Origin: Cyclina sinensis
Taxonomy: Eukaryota > Mollusca > Bivalvia > Venerida > Veneridae
DNA: 64,000 nucleotides
Assembly (NCBI GenBank): GCA_012932295.1
Contig: JAAONU010000003.1
Coordinates: 24,600,361-24,664,360 of the forward strand
Direction of reading: 5' to 3'
Under the pieces are notes generated by a model. It was not told the origin of the DNA. It did not search any database and was given only the letters and a program-made list of their open reading frames with translations. Shown in pieces: positions 54,601-59,675 of this stretch (positions are counted from its first letter, which is position 1; each line of letters begins with the position of its first letter). Made by a program: the position numbers and the translations under genes.

Positions 54601-57094
54601 CCCTTTTATATGCACACAACACACAGCAAACACATACAGATATTGCAATGAAACTTTTCAGGCAACATGTGTTAAGTCACAGTTTCAAGGCTGAAAATAA
54701 AATACACAAGATCTGAATCCAGTTTCCAAGAAGGAATGTTGTACCTTGACAGGTGAAATTTAGCTCTCAAAGTAACTCCAGCTTCTCCAATTTCACTGAA
54801 CTCAATTAAGGCCCTAAATTAATAAGATTTATACATTGACTGAAAGGATAATGAGACATATAGAGAAAAGGTGAGCTTGTATATCTAAATGTAAATCTAT
54901 CTCCAGTCCAACATGGTACACATTAGTGAATATCTAAACTTTTCTGAATTTTTAAATGGATCCTAAAGAAATATATTATCCATAATGTTTCCTTTATCAT
55001 AAGTACACATCAAGTCTGAACAAACTCACAAAATTTTGACACATTTCCCAAAAAGTAAGAACTTGAATGCTGTAACATATCTCTGTTACATCTCTGCTAC
55101 TTTTTTTGCTACTGAAATTTACACTTGTTTATAGATAAATGGTGGATAAACTTCACAATTTCTCAGTTAATGTAAACATCCTGCTGGTTAAAATATTTTA
55201 AATAATTTCCAAACGAAAACCTTCACTGGCCTTTAATTACATTCATAGAAAATTTGAAATACCAGTACTACATGCGAATGCAGTTGAACACATTTTAGCA
55301 TACTTCAAGACCTTGCCATTAGATGTACAGGCTTCACAGGTATCTGAAAATGTTCCACACACAGACTAGACGCTAATGTAGCTAACCACAGACCAATAGA
55401 AACGTACTACCTACTATACTCTTGCTCTAATTTGTTAATATGCACAATGATTTTACTTAAAACAAAACTAGCTGTTATACGTTTTTATAAACTCCAACTG
55501 ATGCTAACAAATTTACACTAAACATTGATCATTCATCACATGTACAATATATAATCCGACAAAATCTGCAGACGACAAATGATTGTAATTTCATAGCATA
55601 TAGATTATTTACAAGCCAATATCAGAATTCCCAATAATTTTCCTATCGTGATCAACGTTTCGGCAAAAATCTGCAAATACTAACGAAATGATCAAACACT
55701 TGAAAGTCCAAACCAATCAATACTGGTATGAAGTAATTATCAACAGTTATAATTACAGCTATACATGTATGTCAGCTAACATACAGCCTAAGGTGTGATA
55801 GAAGACGTTTTATTTCTACATTAGAAACCTATTAACCAGTTCAATTCAGTCATTTCAAAAGCTTGACAAAATAAAGAAAATTAGAAATCTCATCTGTATA
55901 ATCTAAGTTAAATTTAAAAAAAAAAAGCTCAATTCAAATATACACATTATAAATACTTGAAATACTTGGTGAAATAATGAAATAATGAAAAAGTCTTTCA
56001 AATTCAGAGGTTAAAAATGATCATCTAAAGTTGATTCAAGCCTTTTGTCAATACAAGTGGTTTACCTAAGTTAAATATCCAATTCCCCTTATATAGAATT
56101 AAATCACACTATCAATTTTTCGCTATATTTATTTAGCTTTGTATTGTGCCAGTTTTATATCTTAATGCATTTCCTTCCTTACATCATATTCTTTTTATAA
56201 CACTTGTAAACTGACCACAACAATAACATTACTGTGTTATTTATATCATATCAATGCAGTTCATCTTTCTTCGACAACTGATCATTTTTTTTATACGCCA
56301 TATGACCCAAACAGTTTTTACCGATGTATGTCAAGTTGTGTGATCATGAATACAGATGACATTTATCACCTGGATTTCCGATACTAAATAATTGAATTGC
56401 GTCGAAAGTTTTACTTACATATAATGTACGTTCCCAGATCTGGAATAAATTTCACACGTACCTTTAAAGACTTTTAATCCTATTATAAAACACAAATTTT
56501 GTCAGTTGATCTCAGTAAATAGTTTAAACCTAACATTAGAGATCAGGATATAATTATTTGTAACTGAGACTTCCCGTAATGTAGAAATGGTCTTTCTGTT
56601 TTAACCCATTCAATTTATATTGATTCTTAAAGGAAGTTCTCAAACAGCTCACAATGAATTACTCCCAATGTGTGCTTCCGGAGTTCTGACCAGTAAGTTG
56701 AAAGGATCAGAAAATAGAAGTGATGTCCTCATATCATTCAACTGATGAGATTTGAACCCATGCTCTCTGGGTGAGTCAGGCTCTTTATCCCTACATCACT
56801 ACAGCTCTTCCTGCATATTAAACAGGAAGTAAAATATTAAATGTAAGAAGTTGTTCTGCAGACCCACATTTAAATTCTGCAAAATTAATGGTCTTGTATT
56901 AAGAAATCACCTGCCTTTAGAGAGACTAGCATTTTGGGTCTTACTGATTTTGTGCACTTGAAGAACATGTTTATAAATGTAGGGTCAGGAAATAATACAA
57001 TCAAGAAACAACAGTTTCTGACTTTTCTTTTGGGTGGTCTCTTAATACAGGTTTGACTGTTACCTAGCTGACTGAACAGAAATTGTTTCTTGTC
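9535..57094 (-). CDS. ANKS1: ANKS1-family adaptor gene, C-terminal part (SAM1-SAM2-PTB), multi-exon
   Basis: Gene-level entry; exons follow separately. ANKS1A/ANKS1B proteins carry N-terminal ankyrin repeats, two SAM domains and a C-terminal PTB domain, and act as adaptors downstream of receptors and at neuronal synapses. Visible here, in order, are a linker ending SEEWEK, a tandem SAM pair ([16 protein letters not shown], then [17 protein letters not shown] and [12 protein letters not shown]) and a PTB domain ([39 protein letters not shown]). The order and the motifs [20 protein letters not shown] and HYCHVF match my memory of vertebrate ANKS1 closely. All junctions are GT-AG and phase-compatible. 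The ankyrin part and the final PTB helix lie outside the window or were missed. Introns reach 13.5 kb (10436-23897) and about 19.6 kb (37468-57063). The family call is firm; paralogue identity (1A or 1B) cannot be stated for an invertebrate. Confidence 0.93.
9660..10100 (-). repeat. Degenerate tandem array copying the exon 13 3' splice site
   Basis: Read on the minus strand, the exon 13 boundary CTATATTTTCAG|AAAGTGATA recurs with an intact CAG near 9812, 9889 (shortened) and 10010, and with a changed site near 9960. Between these are recurring blocks (GTCACTCTG, AATATGTC, AGTGAAAATG on the plus strand). Unit length is irregular, roughly 75 to 120 bases. The real acceptor is the one at 9673, next to the open exon. 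Splicing at the 9812 copy would read [13 protein letters not shown] and stop. Confidence 0.75.
10103..10167 (-). pseudogene. Decayed copy 1 of PTB exon 13
   Basis: Minus-strand sequence reads [14 protein letters not shown], clearly alignable to [15 protein letters not shown] of exon 13. At base level, CCATATCATGA-CTGCATATCACTTT parallels CCTATCTCATGATCACATATCACTTT in the exon. The splice acceptor position has changed from CAG to TAA. Only about the first 65 of 138 exon bases are recognisable. It lies 98 bases from copy 2. Confidence 0.65.
10204..10265 (-). pseudogene. Decayed copy 2 of PTB exon 13
   Basis: Minus-strand sequence reads [20 protein letters not shown], alignable to the first third of exon 13 ([20 protein letters not shown]). 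The base alignment keeps GAAGT, TTGTGT, AGATGT, CTAT and ATCACTTT blocks. The aligned acceptor is CAA instead of CAG. An alternative AG nine bases upstream (GATCAG) would add YLQ in frame, so use is not excluded. No donor equivalent to exon 13's is visible. Confidence 0.6.
10349..10435 (-). CDS. ANKS1: ANKS1 exon 12: PTB domain core
   Basis: 29 codons, phase 0-0: [20 protein letters not shown] then VKFIDAKSK. The acceptor is CTATTTTCAG and the donor AAAG|GTAAGA. (K)IP(T/I)I(I/M)[13 protein letters not shown] is nearly identical to vertebrate ANKS1 PTB as remembered. A longer open frame in another phase (10161-10493) overlaps this exon. That frame is not a gene, but it passes through a decayed copy of exon 13. 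Confidence 0.95.
10500..11376 (+). mobile_element. Diverged copy of the hairpin-end/165-bp-monomer repeat family
   Basis: About four diverged monomers recur at roughly 165-base spacing. Each has a CTATATAACTCTATGTAAAA-like block, an AAGTGACCCCTGGG-like block, GGCCATGATTTGTATAAACTT and GTCCACTAGA. The same monomer forms the core of the element at 46433-48596. The right end, TTCAGGTAAGCTAAAAAAAA, resembles that family's terminus but has lost the hairpin partner. The left boundary is unclear. Confidence 0.6.
11377..23897. other. Long intron between exons 11 and 12; little structure
   Basis: No exon with coding similarity was seen on either strand. Small features only: a 22-base unit (AGATATGCAATTACAAATGTAC) present twice at about 20694-20737, and scattered A or T runs. 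Open frames here are short and show no domain. Confidence 0.6.
23898..23972 (-). CDS. ANKS1: ANKS1 exon 11: PTB domain, first beta strands
   Basis: 25 codons, phase 0-0: [20 protein letters not shown] then ITKLK. The acceptor is TTTTACAG and the donor AAAG|GTAATT. YLGSxx(I/V)...GTEST is diagnostic of ANKS1-type PTB domains. The donor opens the 13,462-base intron to exon 12, the longest confirmed intron in the window. Confidence 0.94.
24322..24453 (-). CDS. ANKS1: ANKS1 exon 10: start of PTB domain
   Basis: 44 codons, phase 0-0, starting [19 protein letters not shown], then [20 protein letters not shown] and YTAQ. The acceptor is GTTTTCAG and the donor CTCAG|GTACTT. The (K)NWRHxPExLI...C.Y.A(Q/N)YLGS pattern is the opening of the ANKS1 PTB domain. 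PTB domains bind NPxY-type peptides; in ANKS1 proteins partners include Eph receptors and APP family tails. Confidence 0.93.
24530..24740 (+). repeat. Dispersed bivalve-type repeat ('ccataact...gacagaca' family)
   Basis: Intronic between exons 9 and 10. It contains CCCATAACTCCTGC, ATGCACAACTACACTAGGTACT, a GTTTCATCAAAATCC block, a GTTGCACAGACAAA block and a GACAGACAGACAG tail. The same ordered blocks recur at 28080-28275, 49860-50320 and, more loosely, 62925-63405. No coding capacity. Class unknown. Confidence 0.5.
25212..25388 (-). CDS. ANKS1: ANKS1 exon 9: SAM2-PTB linker
   Basis: Exactly 59 codons, phase 0-0: [16 protein letters not shown], a Tyr/Asn-rich stretch ([10 protein letters not shown]), then an acidic Ser-rich segment ending DDEVFRQRK. 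The donor is AGAAAA|GTAAAT. This boundary uses the proximal 3' splice site TTTTTTCCAG. An identical-type site 66 bases upstream (exon start 25454) would add 22 residues in frame. The segment looks disordered and rich in potential Ser phosphorylation sites ([17 protein letters not shown]). No paralogous fold is seen. Confidence 0.87.
25389..25520 (-). repeat. 66-bp tandem duplication spanning the exon 9 3' splice site
   Basis: Two near-identical 66-base units lie head to tail, each containing CATATGACTGATAAACAG, a T-rich tract, CCAG and KKRSLS-coding sequence. The unit ends lie near 25388 and 25454. Each unit therefore carries intron end plus exon start. The copies differ visibly at one base in the pyrimidine run (ATTTTT versus TTTTTT). 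Since 66 is 22 codons and the duplicated intron piece is open, both acceptors give a complete frame. Confidence 0.9.
25725..25800 (+). repeat. Fragment resembling the left end of the hairpin-ended repeat family
   Basis: ACAAGAGAGCCACGATAG resembles the left terminus AACAAGAG(A/G)GCCATGATGG of the elements at 38929 and 46433. Nothing else of the element is obvious, so this is at best a solo or decayed end. Confidence 0.3.
26029..26118 (-). CDS. ANKS1: ANKS1 exon 8: C-terminal helix of SAM2
   Basis: Exactly 30 codons, phase 0-0, beginning [20 protein letters not shown] and ending RHTPTQ. The acceptor is TTTACTACAG and the donor [20 protein letters not shown] is nearly invariant in ANKS1 SAM2. 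The basic HRKR cluster is reported as a nuclear-localisation element in the AIDA-1 SAM tandem; its retention here is visible, its function inferred. The symmetric phase means skipping would keep frame but destroy the SAM2 fold. Confidence 0.94.
26536..26675 (-). CDS. ANKS1: ANKS1 exon 7: N-terminal part of SAM2
   Basis: 140 bases: two plus 46 codons, from [20 protein letters not shown] to [10 protein letters not shown]. The acceptor is TTTTTCAG and the donor ACG|GTAGGT (phase 0). [18 protein letters not shown]...[17 protein letters not shown] corresponds to the second ANKS1 SAM, including the LWELxL core. A 63-residue open frame of another phase overlaps this exon and is only a shadow. Confidence 0.93.
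27083..27194 (-). CDS. ANKS1: ANKS1 exon 6: C-terminal half of SAM1 and inter-SAM linker
   Basis: 112 bases: 37 codons plus one base. It reads [16 protein letters not shown], then [21 protein letters not shown]. The acceptor is TTCTTTTAG and the donor ATAG|GTACGT (phase 1). The [10 protein letters not shown]...HRQKIL pattern is the long C-terminal helix signature of a SAM domain. The linker to SAM2 is only about 12 residues (LPPLKPIDPDDPPP), as in vertebrate ANKS1, which keeps the SAM pair as one tandem unit. Confidence 0.92.
27895..28345 (+). repeat. Dispersed bivalve-type repeat with (GACA)n tract
   Basis: It begins AACAAGAGCGATCAGTGATCACATG. It then carries the AGGGCCATAACTTTGAC ... ATGCTTAACTAGACTTGGTACT ... 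GTAAAGTTTGGATGGAATT blocks shared with 24530-24740 and 49860-50320, and ends in a GGACAGACAGACAGACAGAC microsatellite near 28250-28270. No coding capacity. Intronic between exons 5 and 6. Confidence 0.5.
28644..28741 (-). CDS. ANKS1: ANKS1 exon 5: N-terminal half of SAM1
   Basis: 98 bases: two to complete a codon, then 32 codons, starting [12 protein letters not shown] and ending YDNIDYL. The acceptor is GATTTCAG and the donor [29 protein letters not shown] is the first helix pair of a SAM domain and matches the first SAM of ANKS1 (xVGEWLESIGLxQYExxLxxNGFD in vertebrates). SAM domains are five-helix protein-interaction modules. In ANKS1 the tandem SAM pair contacts partner SAM domains, including those of Eph receptors. 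Confidence 0.92.
29380..29640 (+). repeat. Dispersed bivalve-type repeat, different end
   Basis: It contains AGTAATGCTCTGGAAAAA, CAGTGTATGAAGTTTGAAGA, a second TATGCTCTGGACAAAAT block and a GACAGACACACGGACGGAGACC stretch. It ends ATATCCCCTTCGCCTTTGGCG followed by a GGGGGATAAAAAA end. The related block order suggests kinship with the other 'gacaga' repeats. No coding capacity. Confidence 0.45.
30599..30770 (+). repeat. tRNA-derived SINE in the intron between exons 4B and 5/4A region
   Basis: An A-box-like stretch (GATGTGGCAGAGTGCC) and a B-box-like stretch (GAGCTCAAATCC, ending near 30662) are spaced as in a tRNA head. A non-tRNA body with T-rich sequence follows. It begins just outside exon 4B (30882 is the exon's 5' end on the minus strand) and overlaps the downstream intron flank. 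Boundaries are approximate. Confidence 0.45.
30789..30882 (-). CDS. ANKS1: ANKS1 alternative exon 4B (pre-SAM1 segment)
   Basis: 94 bases: 31 codons plus one base, phase 0 in and phase 1 out. It starts [15 protein letters not shown] and ends GFTKLFQ. The acceptor is TTTTTCTATAG and the donor CAAG|GTATCT. It is homologous at its start to exon 4A but lacks 4A's Ser/Glu-rich middle, and carries a basic/aromatic tail instead. It joins SEEWEK upstream and [12 protein letters not shown] downstream in frame. Spliced after 4A it would be read out of phase and meet stops. The strong codon structure and clean splice sites argue against a pseudoexon. Confidence 0.85.
31676..31808 (-). CDS. ANKS1: ANKS1 alternative exon 4A (pre-SAM1 segment)
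   Basis: 133 bases: 44 codons plus one base, entering in phase 0 and leaving in phase 1. It starts [10 protein letters not shown] and continues through an SPSEEEL stretch to ERREQ. The acceptor is AATTTTCAG and the donor CAAG|GTAGTC. It joins SEEWEK upstream and the SAM1 exon (28644-28741) downstream without a frame change. Its first ten residues are homologous to exon 4B at 30789-30882 ([10 protein letters not shown]), which has the same entry and exit phases. Including both would shift the frame, so the two look mutually exclusive. Vertebrate ANKS1A has one equivalent segment containing IMSSIG, by memory. Confidence 0.85.
32176..32414 (-). CDS. ANKS1: ANKS1 linker exon before SAM1 (acidic/Ser-rich)
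   Basis: 239 bases: two to complete a codon, then 79 codons. It begins [10 protein letters not shown] and ends [10 protein letters not shown]. The acceptor is TGTTTCAG and the donor GAGAAG|GTTTGT (phase 0). The exon has a basic first half ([14 protein letters not shown]) and an acidic second half ([24 protein letters not shown]). The SxEW(D/E)xIEKIM-type motif that starts here and runs into the next exon is also present just before SAM1 in vertebrate ANKS1A, as I remember it. No folded domain is evident; this is probably a flexible linker. Confidence 0.85.
34428..34527 (+). repeat. 25-bp minisatellite, 4 copies
   Basis: Four perfect copies of ATTACAATGAACACATGC plus TTCCATC. Perfect identity suggests a recent expansion. 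Confidence 0.95.
35095..35200 (-). repeat. tRNA-derived SINE head (minus strand)
   Basis: On the minus strand TGGCCTAATGGTTAAAGG (A-box region, about 35165-35184) is followed at tRNA-like spacing by CCATTCAAACC (B-box-like, about 35104-35114). The internal sequence does not form a convincing tRNA. Confidence 0.4.
37438..37467 (-). CDS. ANKS1: Probable 30-nt microexon, phase 1-1
   Basis: On the minus strand a T-rich tract ending TTATTTTAG precedes 30 bases, followed by a CAG|GTAAAA donor. Read in the phase needed by its neighbours it gives a Gly/Arg-rich segment [10 protein letters not shown]. Being 30 bases with both ends in phase 1, it can be included or skipped without a frameshift, so it may be a cassette exon. 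Both flanking introns are long (5 kb and 19.6 kb). The base composition (G-rich) stands out from the AT-rich surroundings. Confidence 0.5.
37925..38060 (+). repeat. tRNA-derived SINE
   Basis: GGGCCCAGTGGTCTAGAGCA (A-box region) and AGTTTGAATCCC (B box, about 37998-38009) occur with an extended variable region between them, resembling a Leu- or Ser-type tRNA head. An ATGGCAACCATGAC body follows. Boundaries are approximate. Confidence 0.55.
38929..40106 (+). mobile_element. Non-autonomous hairpin-ended repeat element, copy A
   Basis: The left end AAAACAAGAGGGCCATGATG is followed by GCTCACCTGAGTAC. The right end is a hairpin (40068-40098; AGCTTACCCTGAGCA pairing with TGCTCAGGTGAGCT) followed by a run of A. 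The interior consists of degenerate tandem units with TTTTTAGCT(C/T), GCAATTTTAGAAA and GGAACATTTCTGTGAAATTTG blocks. The left and right ends share an inverted CTCACCTGAG motif. No transposase. Helitron-type elements also carry a 3' hairpin, but assignment is not secure. Confidence 0.7.
40080..40205 (+). repeat. 63-bp perfect tandem duplication across the right end of element A
   Basis: Two apparently identical 63-base units (40080-40142 and 40143-40205) each hold the element terminus GCTCAGGTGAGCT, the A run and about 40 bases of flanking sequence (GAGTACAAGCAGTG...). The duplication therefore arose after the element inserted. Confidence 0.95.
40913..41400 (+). repeat. 63-bp minisatellite, about 7.5 copies
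   Basis: The unit contains CTGTGCTCTTTTCACACC, AAGATAATTGCATACAAGC and ATTCCTTGCATACAGAC. Units are spaced 62 to 63 bases with few substitutions. Because 63 is a multiple of three, two minus-strand frames stay open and give 21-residue peptide repeats ([20 protein letters not shown]). I regard these as by-products. More decayed 'TGCTCCTTGCATAA' units continue to about 41880. Confidence 0.92.
41400..46432. other. Intron sequence; no exon recognised
   Basis: Apart from decayed minisatellite units (to about 41880) and the 43-bp repeat, this is AT-rich sequence. A strong donor-like site on the minus strand at 45162 (CGTAAG|GTAAGAAC) has no clear acceptor or open exon behind it. Confidence 0.5.
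42804..43075 (+). repeat. 43-bp minisatellite, about 6 copies
   Basis: The unit is AACTGTTCATGAACTTGCAA then TAAGAACCAATCTGTCTTG and TACT. Copies start at about 42804, 42847, 42890, 42933, 42976 and 43019, with one or two substitutions each and a final partial copy. TTCATGAA within each unit is a short palindrome. Confidence 0.95.
46433..48596 (+). mobile_element. Non-autonomous hairpin-ended element with satellite core, copy B
   Basis: The left end AACAAGAGAGCCATGATGGC is followed by GCTCACTTGAGTAC, matching copy A. The right end has a near-perfect hairpin at 48559-48590 (GCTCACCCTGAGCAC, loop TTT, GTGCTCAGGTGAGC) and then TAAAAA. Between them are about nine tandem monomers of 164-166 bases. 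A (C/G)GGACGGACGGAC tract precedes the hairpin. No protein is encoded; the 121-residue minus frame at 48340-48705 is only the repeat end read backwards. The layout (conserved ends around a ~160-bp satellite core) resembles the bivalve 'pearl' elements. Confidence 0.75.
46860..48340 (+). repeat. About nine tandem monomers of 164-166 bp
   Basis: Each monomer has CTATATAACTCTATGTAAAA, AGTGACCCC(T/C)GGGGCGGGG, CCATTTTTGACCCAGAGGCC, TTGGTAGAGGTCCACTAGAC and GACAAGAAGATTTTT. The GCGGGGCC marker recurs near 46900, 47065, 47231, 47395, 47560, 47725, 47891, 48056 and 48218. Central copies are nearly identical, outer ones more diverged, as expected of unequal exchange. Confidence 0.93.
48755..49591. 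mobile_element. pogo/Tigger-like MITE (837 bp, TA flanks)
   Basis: Terminal inverted repeats CAGTAAAGTCTCGCT and AGCGAGATTTTACTG (one mismatch) are flanked on both sides by TA (48753-48754, 49592-49593). The ends start CAGT and duplicate TA, as in pogo-type elements. Sub-terminal ATTACGACC and ATTAAGACC blocks repeat in both halves. There is no open transposase frame, so it is non-autonomous. Confidence 0.75.
49860..50330 (+). repeat. Three tandem units of the 'gggccataact' dispersed repeat
   Basis: Three units start near 49876 (AAGGGCCATAACTCAGT), 50030 (CGTCCTATAACTCAATG) and 50190 (AGGTCCATAGTTCAGTG). Each carries ATGCACAA(C/G)TAG(G/C)(T/C)TTGGTACT and GCA(A/G)AGTATTATTAAAAT blocks. The last ends in CAGACAGACCGACC. 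A 45-base partial duplication (GACCAACCAATGCACATGAATCC-like) follows at 50335-50420. Confidence 0.6.
51103..52594 (+). repeat. 34-bp minisatellite, about 43 copies
   Basis: The consensus unit is AACTTAAAAGCAATCACC then TTACAACACAGTAGTG. The first copies (51103-51260) are a diverged subtype with TGTACTGAACTAAAAAGC. A variant AACAAAGTAGAGAAC recurs several times, some seven units apart, hinting at higher-order amplification. On the minus (gene-sense) strand each unit contains a donor-like TTGTAAGG and an acceptor-like TTGCTTTTAAG. Intronic in ANKS1. Confidence 0.96.
52637..52860. mobile_element. piggyBac-like MITE (224 bp, TTAA flanks)
   Basis: Ends CCCATTTATGCC and GGCACTAATGGG form inverted repeats (two mismatches), flanked by TTAA at 52633-52636 and 52861-52864. 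TTAA target duplication with CCC...GGG ends is the piggyBac signature. Inside, GCAAACAGTGTAAACCCTGA and TCTGGGTCTGCACTGTTTGC form a further inverted repeat around TGTACTGCA, so the single strand would fold. No coding capacity. Confidence 0.75.
52865..56418. other. Intron sequence; no confident exon
   Basis: AT-rich. It holds a run of 15 C at 54252-54266 followed by T, and an alternating-purine/pyrimidine stretch at 53620-53650 (ACACGCACGCATGCACATGC). A perfect-looking donor on the minus strand at 54434 (CTAAG|GTAAGT) follows a short open stretch, but no acceptor or phase fit makes it convincing. Confidence 0.5.
56419..56439 (-). CDS. Candidate 21-nt cassette microexon (weak)
   Basis: On the minus strand, TTTATTCCAG is followed by 21 bases and then a GTAAGT donor. 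The length is a multiple of three and the frame that fits between exons 57064-57094 and 37438-37467 is open (DLGTYII, then W at the next junction). There is no homology support. It could equally be a chance pair of good splice sites in a long intron. Confidence 0.22.
56690..56815 (-). repeat. tRNA-derived SINE (minus strand)
   Basis: On the minus strand GTAGTGATGTAGGGATAAAG (A-box region, about 56785-56804) is followed by GGGTTCAAATCTC (B box, 56747-56759). The head is tRNA-like in spacing but lacks paired stems throughout. Confidence 0.55.
57064..57094 (-). CDS. ANKS1: Probable 31-nt microexon upstream in the ANKS1 transcript
   Basis: On the minus strand a very strong pyrimidine tract (TTTTTTTCTCCCTTTCTTC then TTTTAG) precedes 31 bases followed by a CTAG|GTAACA donor. 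The exon reads [10 protein letters not shown] plus one base, entering in phase 0 and leaving in phase 1. That exit phase is what the next candidate exon (37438-37467), or the firm exon at 32176-32414, needs. Support is splice-site strength and phase only; the sequence is too short for a homology call. It lies about 360 bases outside the left end of a Tc1 element. Confidence 0.5.
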
Positions 57095-57599
57095 CTAAAA
57101 GAAGAAAGGGAGAAAAAAATATCAAGATTAAGTTACGATCAATTTTACAGGGCCACAAAGCAGTATTACTTGAAACACAAAAACTGTCACACTGTTGATT
57201 AGAATGAACATGAAACTAGAATAAAGATTTTCATCTTGTATTAACAAGGGTCTACTGTACACTGACTGGCAAAATGGCTTGCTAGCATGACATGTACATC
57301 TGAGTAAGACAATACATAATAGAAAGTGTATAACAAATTTGGTAACATTGAGAAAACATTAACAATACAAAGTTTCTTCCTTGTCATTAAGCTGACCTGT
57401 TTTTCAAATCCAGATTTTTCAGCAGAAAGTCTGGTTAAAAACTTGTAAAACTATACTACTCAACTTTTGCTAAGGACCAAATGTTTTAGTCTGAATATTT
57501 TCGGCAATGTCGTACAAATGATTTTTAATGTCAATTACATGTTTAATCAATTTGATTGAAGAACAAATTTAACATCTTTTACTGATTTTGCACTAGTTA

Positions 57600-58416
57600 C
57601 AGTACGTGCCAGGAGGAACTCACATTTTCTGCCTTTTAGCGCAGATGAGGAAAAACAAAATATCCGCCGCGACAACAAGGAAAAAGACAGAAGTCCTCGA
57701 TGTCTCAACAAATATCTCGGCAATATTTGACAACCAGCACAAAATTAATTAGGGACATAACTCACCTGGATTAGCTGAAAATTTAATGAAACGACCATAA
57801 TGAAACTGTGCATTTTATGTCTACCAATTGTGTGACCTTTGGTAAAATTGAAACCAAATTTTAAATACATTTGCTTTGTAGGTTTATTGTGTACTTTCAT
57901 TGTTGAAATTTAGAAAACCCTTGTTATTATATAGCAAAATCGATCAATAAGTTTTGCCAAGCGCCTAGAGGATACAGATGCCCCAGCAGTCTGGTTTACG
58001 TTTTGTTTAAACAGGAAAGCAGTTTTAACATGTCTCAATCAGAAACAAGTCAATTTATTTTCTGAAAATATGGTCAGCTGTTTCGAGAAGCAATTGCTTT
58101 GATTTGTCATTCTTTGCGTTAACAAATAGGAGCATTCGTAAACAAATGCATCAGAATGAGAGTTTTATACATTTATTTGATATTTTTAAAAGGTAAAATT
58201 CGCCGAAATGCATGTAATCAGGAACTATGTGAGCAACAATATCAATAATAACCTGTGAAAAAGTCAGCAGAACCATTTAATGGATGTCCGCCACGATATT
58301 TTGTGACCATGTCCATGGCGGGGATCCTCGATATGAGGTGGATTTGGTCATGTTTTACAGAATGAGTAGTCCACGACAACTTCAAGGAAAAAGAGAGTTC
58401 CTCCTGGCGTGTAATG
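57600..58416. mobile_element. MITE nested inside the Tc1 element (817 bp)
   Basis: Ends CAGTACGTGCCAGGAGGAAC (from 57600) and, inverted, CATTACACGCCAGGAGGAAC (ending 58416) match at most positions and continue with CTC. TA flanks both sides (57598-57599, 58417-58418). The interior also has weaker inverted similarity (ACAAAATATCCGCCGCG versus ACAAAATATCGTGGCGG). It has no transposase. Its position between the transposase 3' end and the left Tc1 terminus explains the oversized host element. Confidence 0.7.
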
Positions 58417-58517
58417 TATGTGCCAGAGAAGAGGAAGACCCTCTATATCCAAGATTTTTGGACACGCAACTTGTTTTCCAAAATTTCACAACCCCATTTA
58501 TGTTTACAAGTTTAGTC

Positions 58518-59420
58518 TCAGTAGCGTGTGTGTGACCCATTGCTAATGACAACAGTTTGGCACTGCCTTCTCATGCTTCCTATGAGGTTTCTGATAGTAG
58601 TAGCAGGGATGGCGACCCATTCTTGCATCAACATGGTCTCAAGCTCCTGGATACTTCTAGGTTGCTCTTGGTGAGCTGATATCTGTACCTGCAGCTCATT
58701 CCACCTGTGTTCAGTTGGGTTTAGGTCGGGTGATTGAGCTGGCCAGTCAAGACTCCCAATACCCTTCCTCTGCAGGTAGTGCTGGATCCCCCCGGCACTG
58801 TGGGACATGCATTATCATCCATTAAAATGATCTGATCCCGCACTGCTGTGGCATACAGCCTAACCTGGGTGTGGAACATCTGATCGATATACCTCTATTT
58901 AGCACAATGAGGTCAGTCCGTCCATCCAAGCTGATGCCTCCCCACACCATAACTAATCCACCCCTGTAGCAGTCGTGCTCATCAATATTTCCGGCTTGAA
59001 ACCCTTCCCCAGGTCTTCTCCAGATGGTTGCACGTCTGTCAGTAAAGTCTAGGCAAAACCTAGACTCAGCAGTGAAGAGAACATGTCTCCAGTTTTGTGT
59101 AGTCCACCTAACATGCTCCCTCGACCATTCCAAACGGGCCTGGCAGTGATGACGTGTCAATGAAATTCTTTTACTGGTCTTCTTGATTGCAGATTACCCT
59201 CATGCAACCTTCTACGCACTTTGTGAATACAAACATTGACCACAGAAGCATTAAGAGGGTCATTATGAAGATGCGTCACTGTTGCAAACCATCCTCGAGG
59301 GCAAGGATAATCAAGAAATGGTCTTGAGCTGAAGTCGTCAACCTTTGTCTGCCTCCCCCACTGGTGTACCACACTGCTGGTTCCCTGCCCAGGCTCTGGT
59401 GATGATACTGTGGTGTACAC
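58518..59420 (-). pseudogene. Broken Tc1-like transposase
   Basis: Three frame segments in order (59157-59420, 58822-59160, 58518-58808) make up one Tc1 transposase. Visible motifs are RLEWSREHVRWTTQNWRHVL, FTAESRF, GLVMVWGGISLDGRTDL, MDDNACP and DWPAQSPDLNPTEHRWNEL. At least two frameshifts are needed, one near the G run at about 58788. The first catalytic Asp, normally in FTDESRF, is Ala here; the second (DDNA) and third (NPTEH) positions are present. The N-terminal DNA-binding part is badly eroded. It cannot encode an active enzyme. Confidence 0.9.
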
Positions 59421-59675
59421 AGAGCCACACCAACCTCAATGTCGGTGTACAAGGACAGCTCCCACTAAAAAAAAAACAACAGAAAAACAAGGGATGCATG
59501 CTTTCCGTGACCACATGGCCAGACCTACCCAATAAAACAGCTTGCATTTAGGTTGGGGGCCATCTCAAAACACTGCTGAATCCAACTATGCAAAATAAAT
59601 AATTGAATCCTTTTTATACTAACTTTTCATAATATAGTGAGAAACTTTTTGCGCTTAGCAAAGTTGAGTAGTATA

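Larger units (their letters stand above)
57454..59673 (-). mobile_element. Tc1/mariner element, defective, interrupted by a nested MITE
   Basis: Inverted ends TACTACTCAACTTTTGCTAAG (57454-57474) and CTTAGCAAAGTTGAGTAGTA (59654-59673) match except for one base indel. They are flanked by TA on both sides. Inside, on the minus strand, is a frameshifted Tc1-type transposase. Total length is 2220 bases. Removing the nested 817-base element plus its TA leaves about 1.4 kb, the usual Tc1 size. Located in an ANKS1 intron. Confidence 0.88.
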
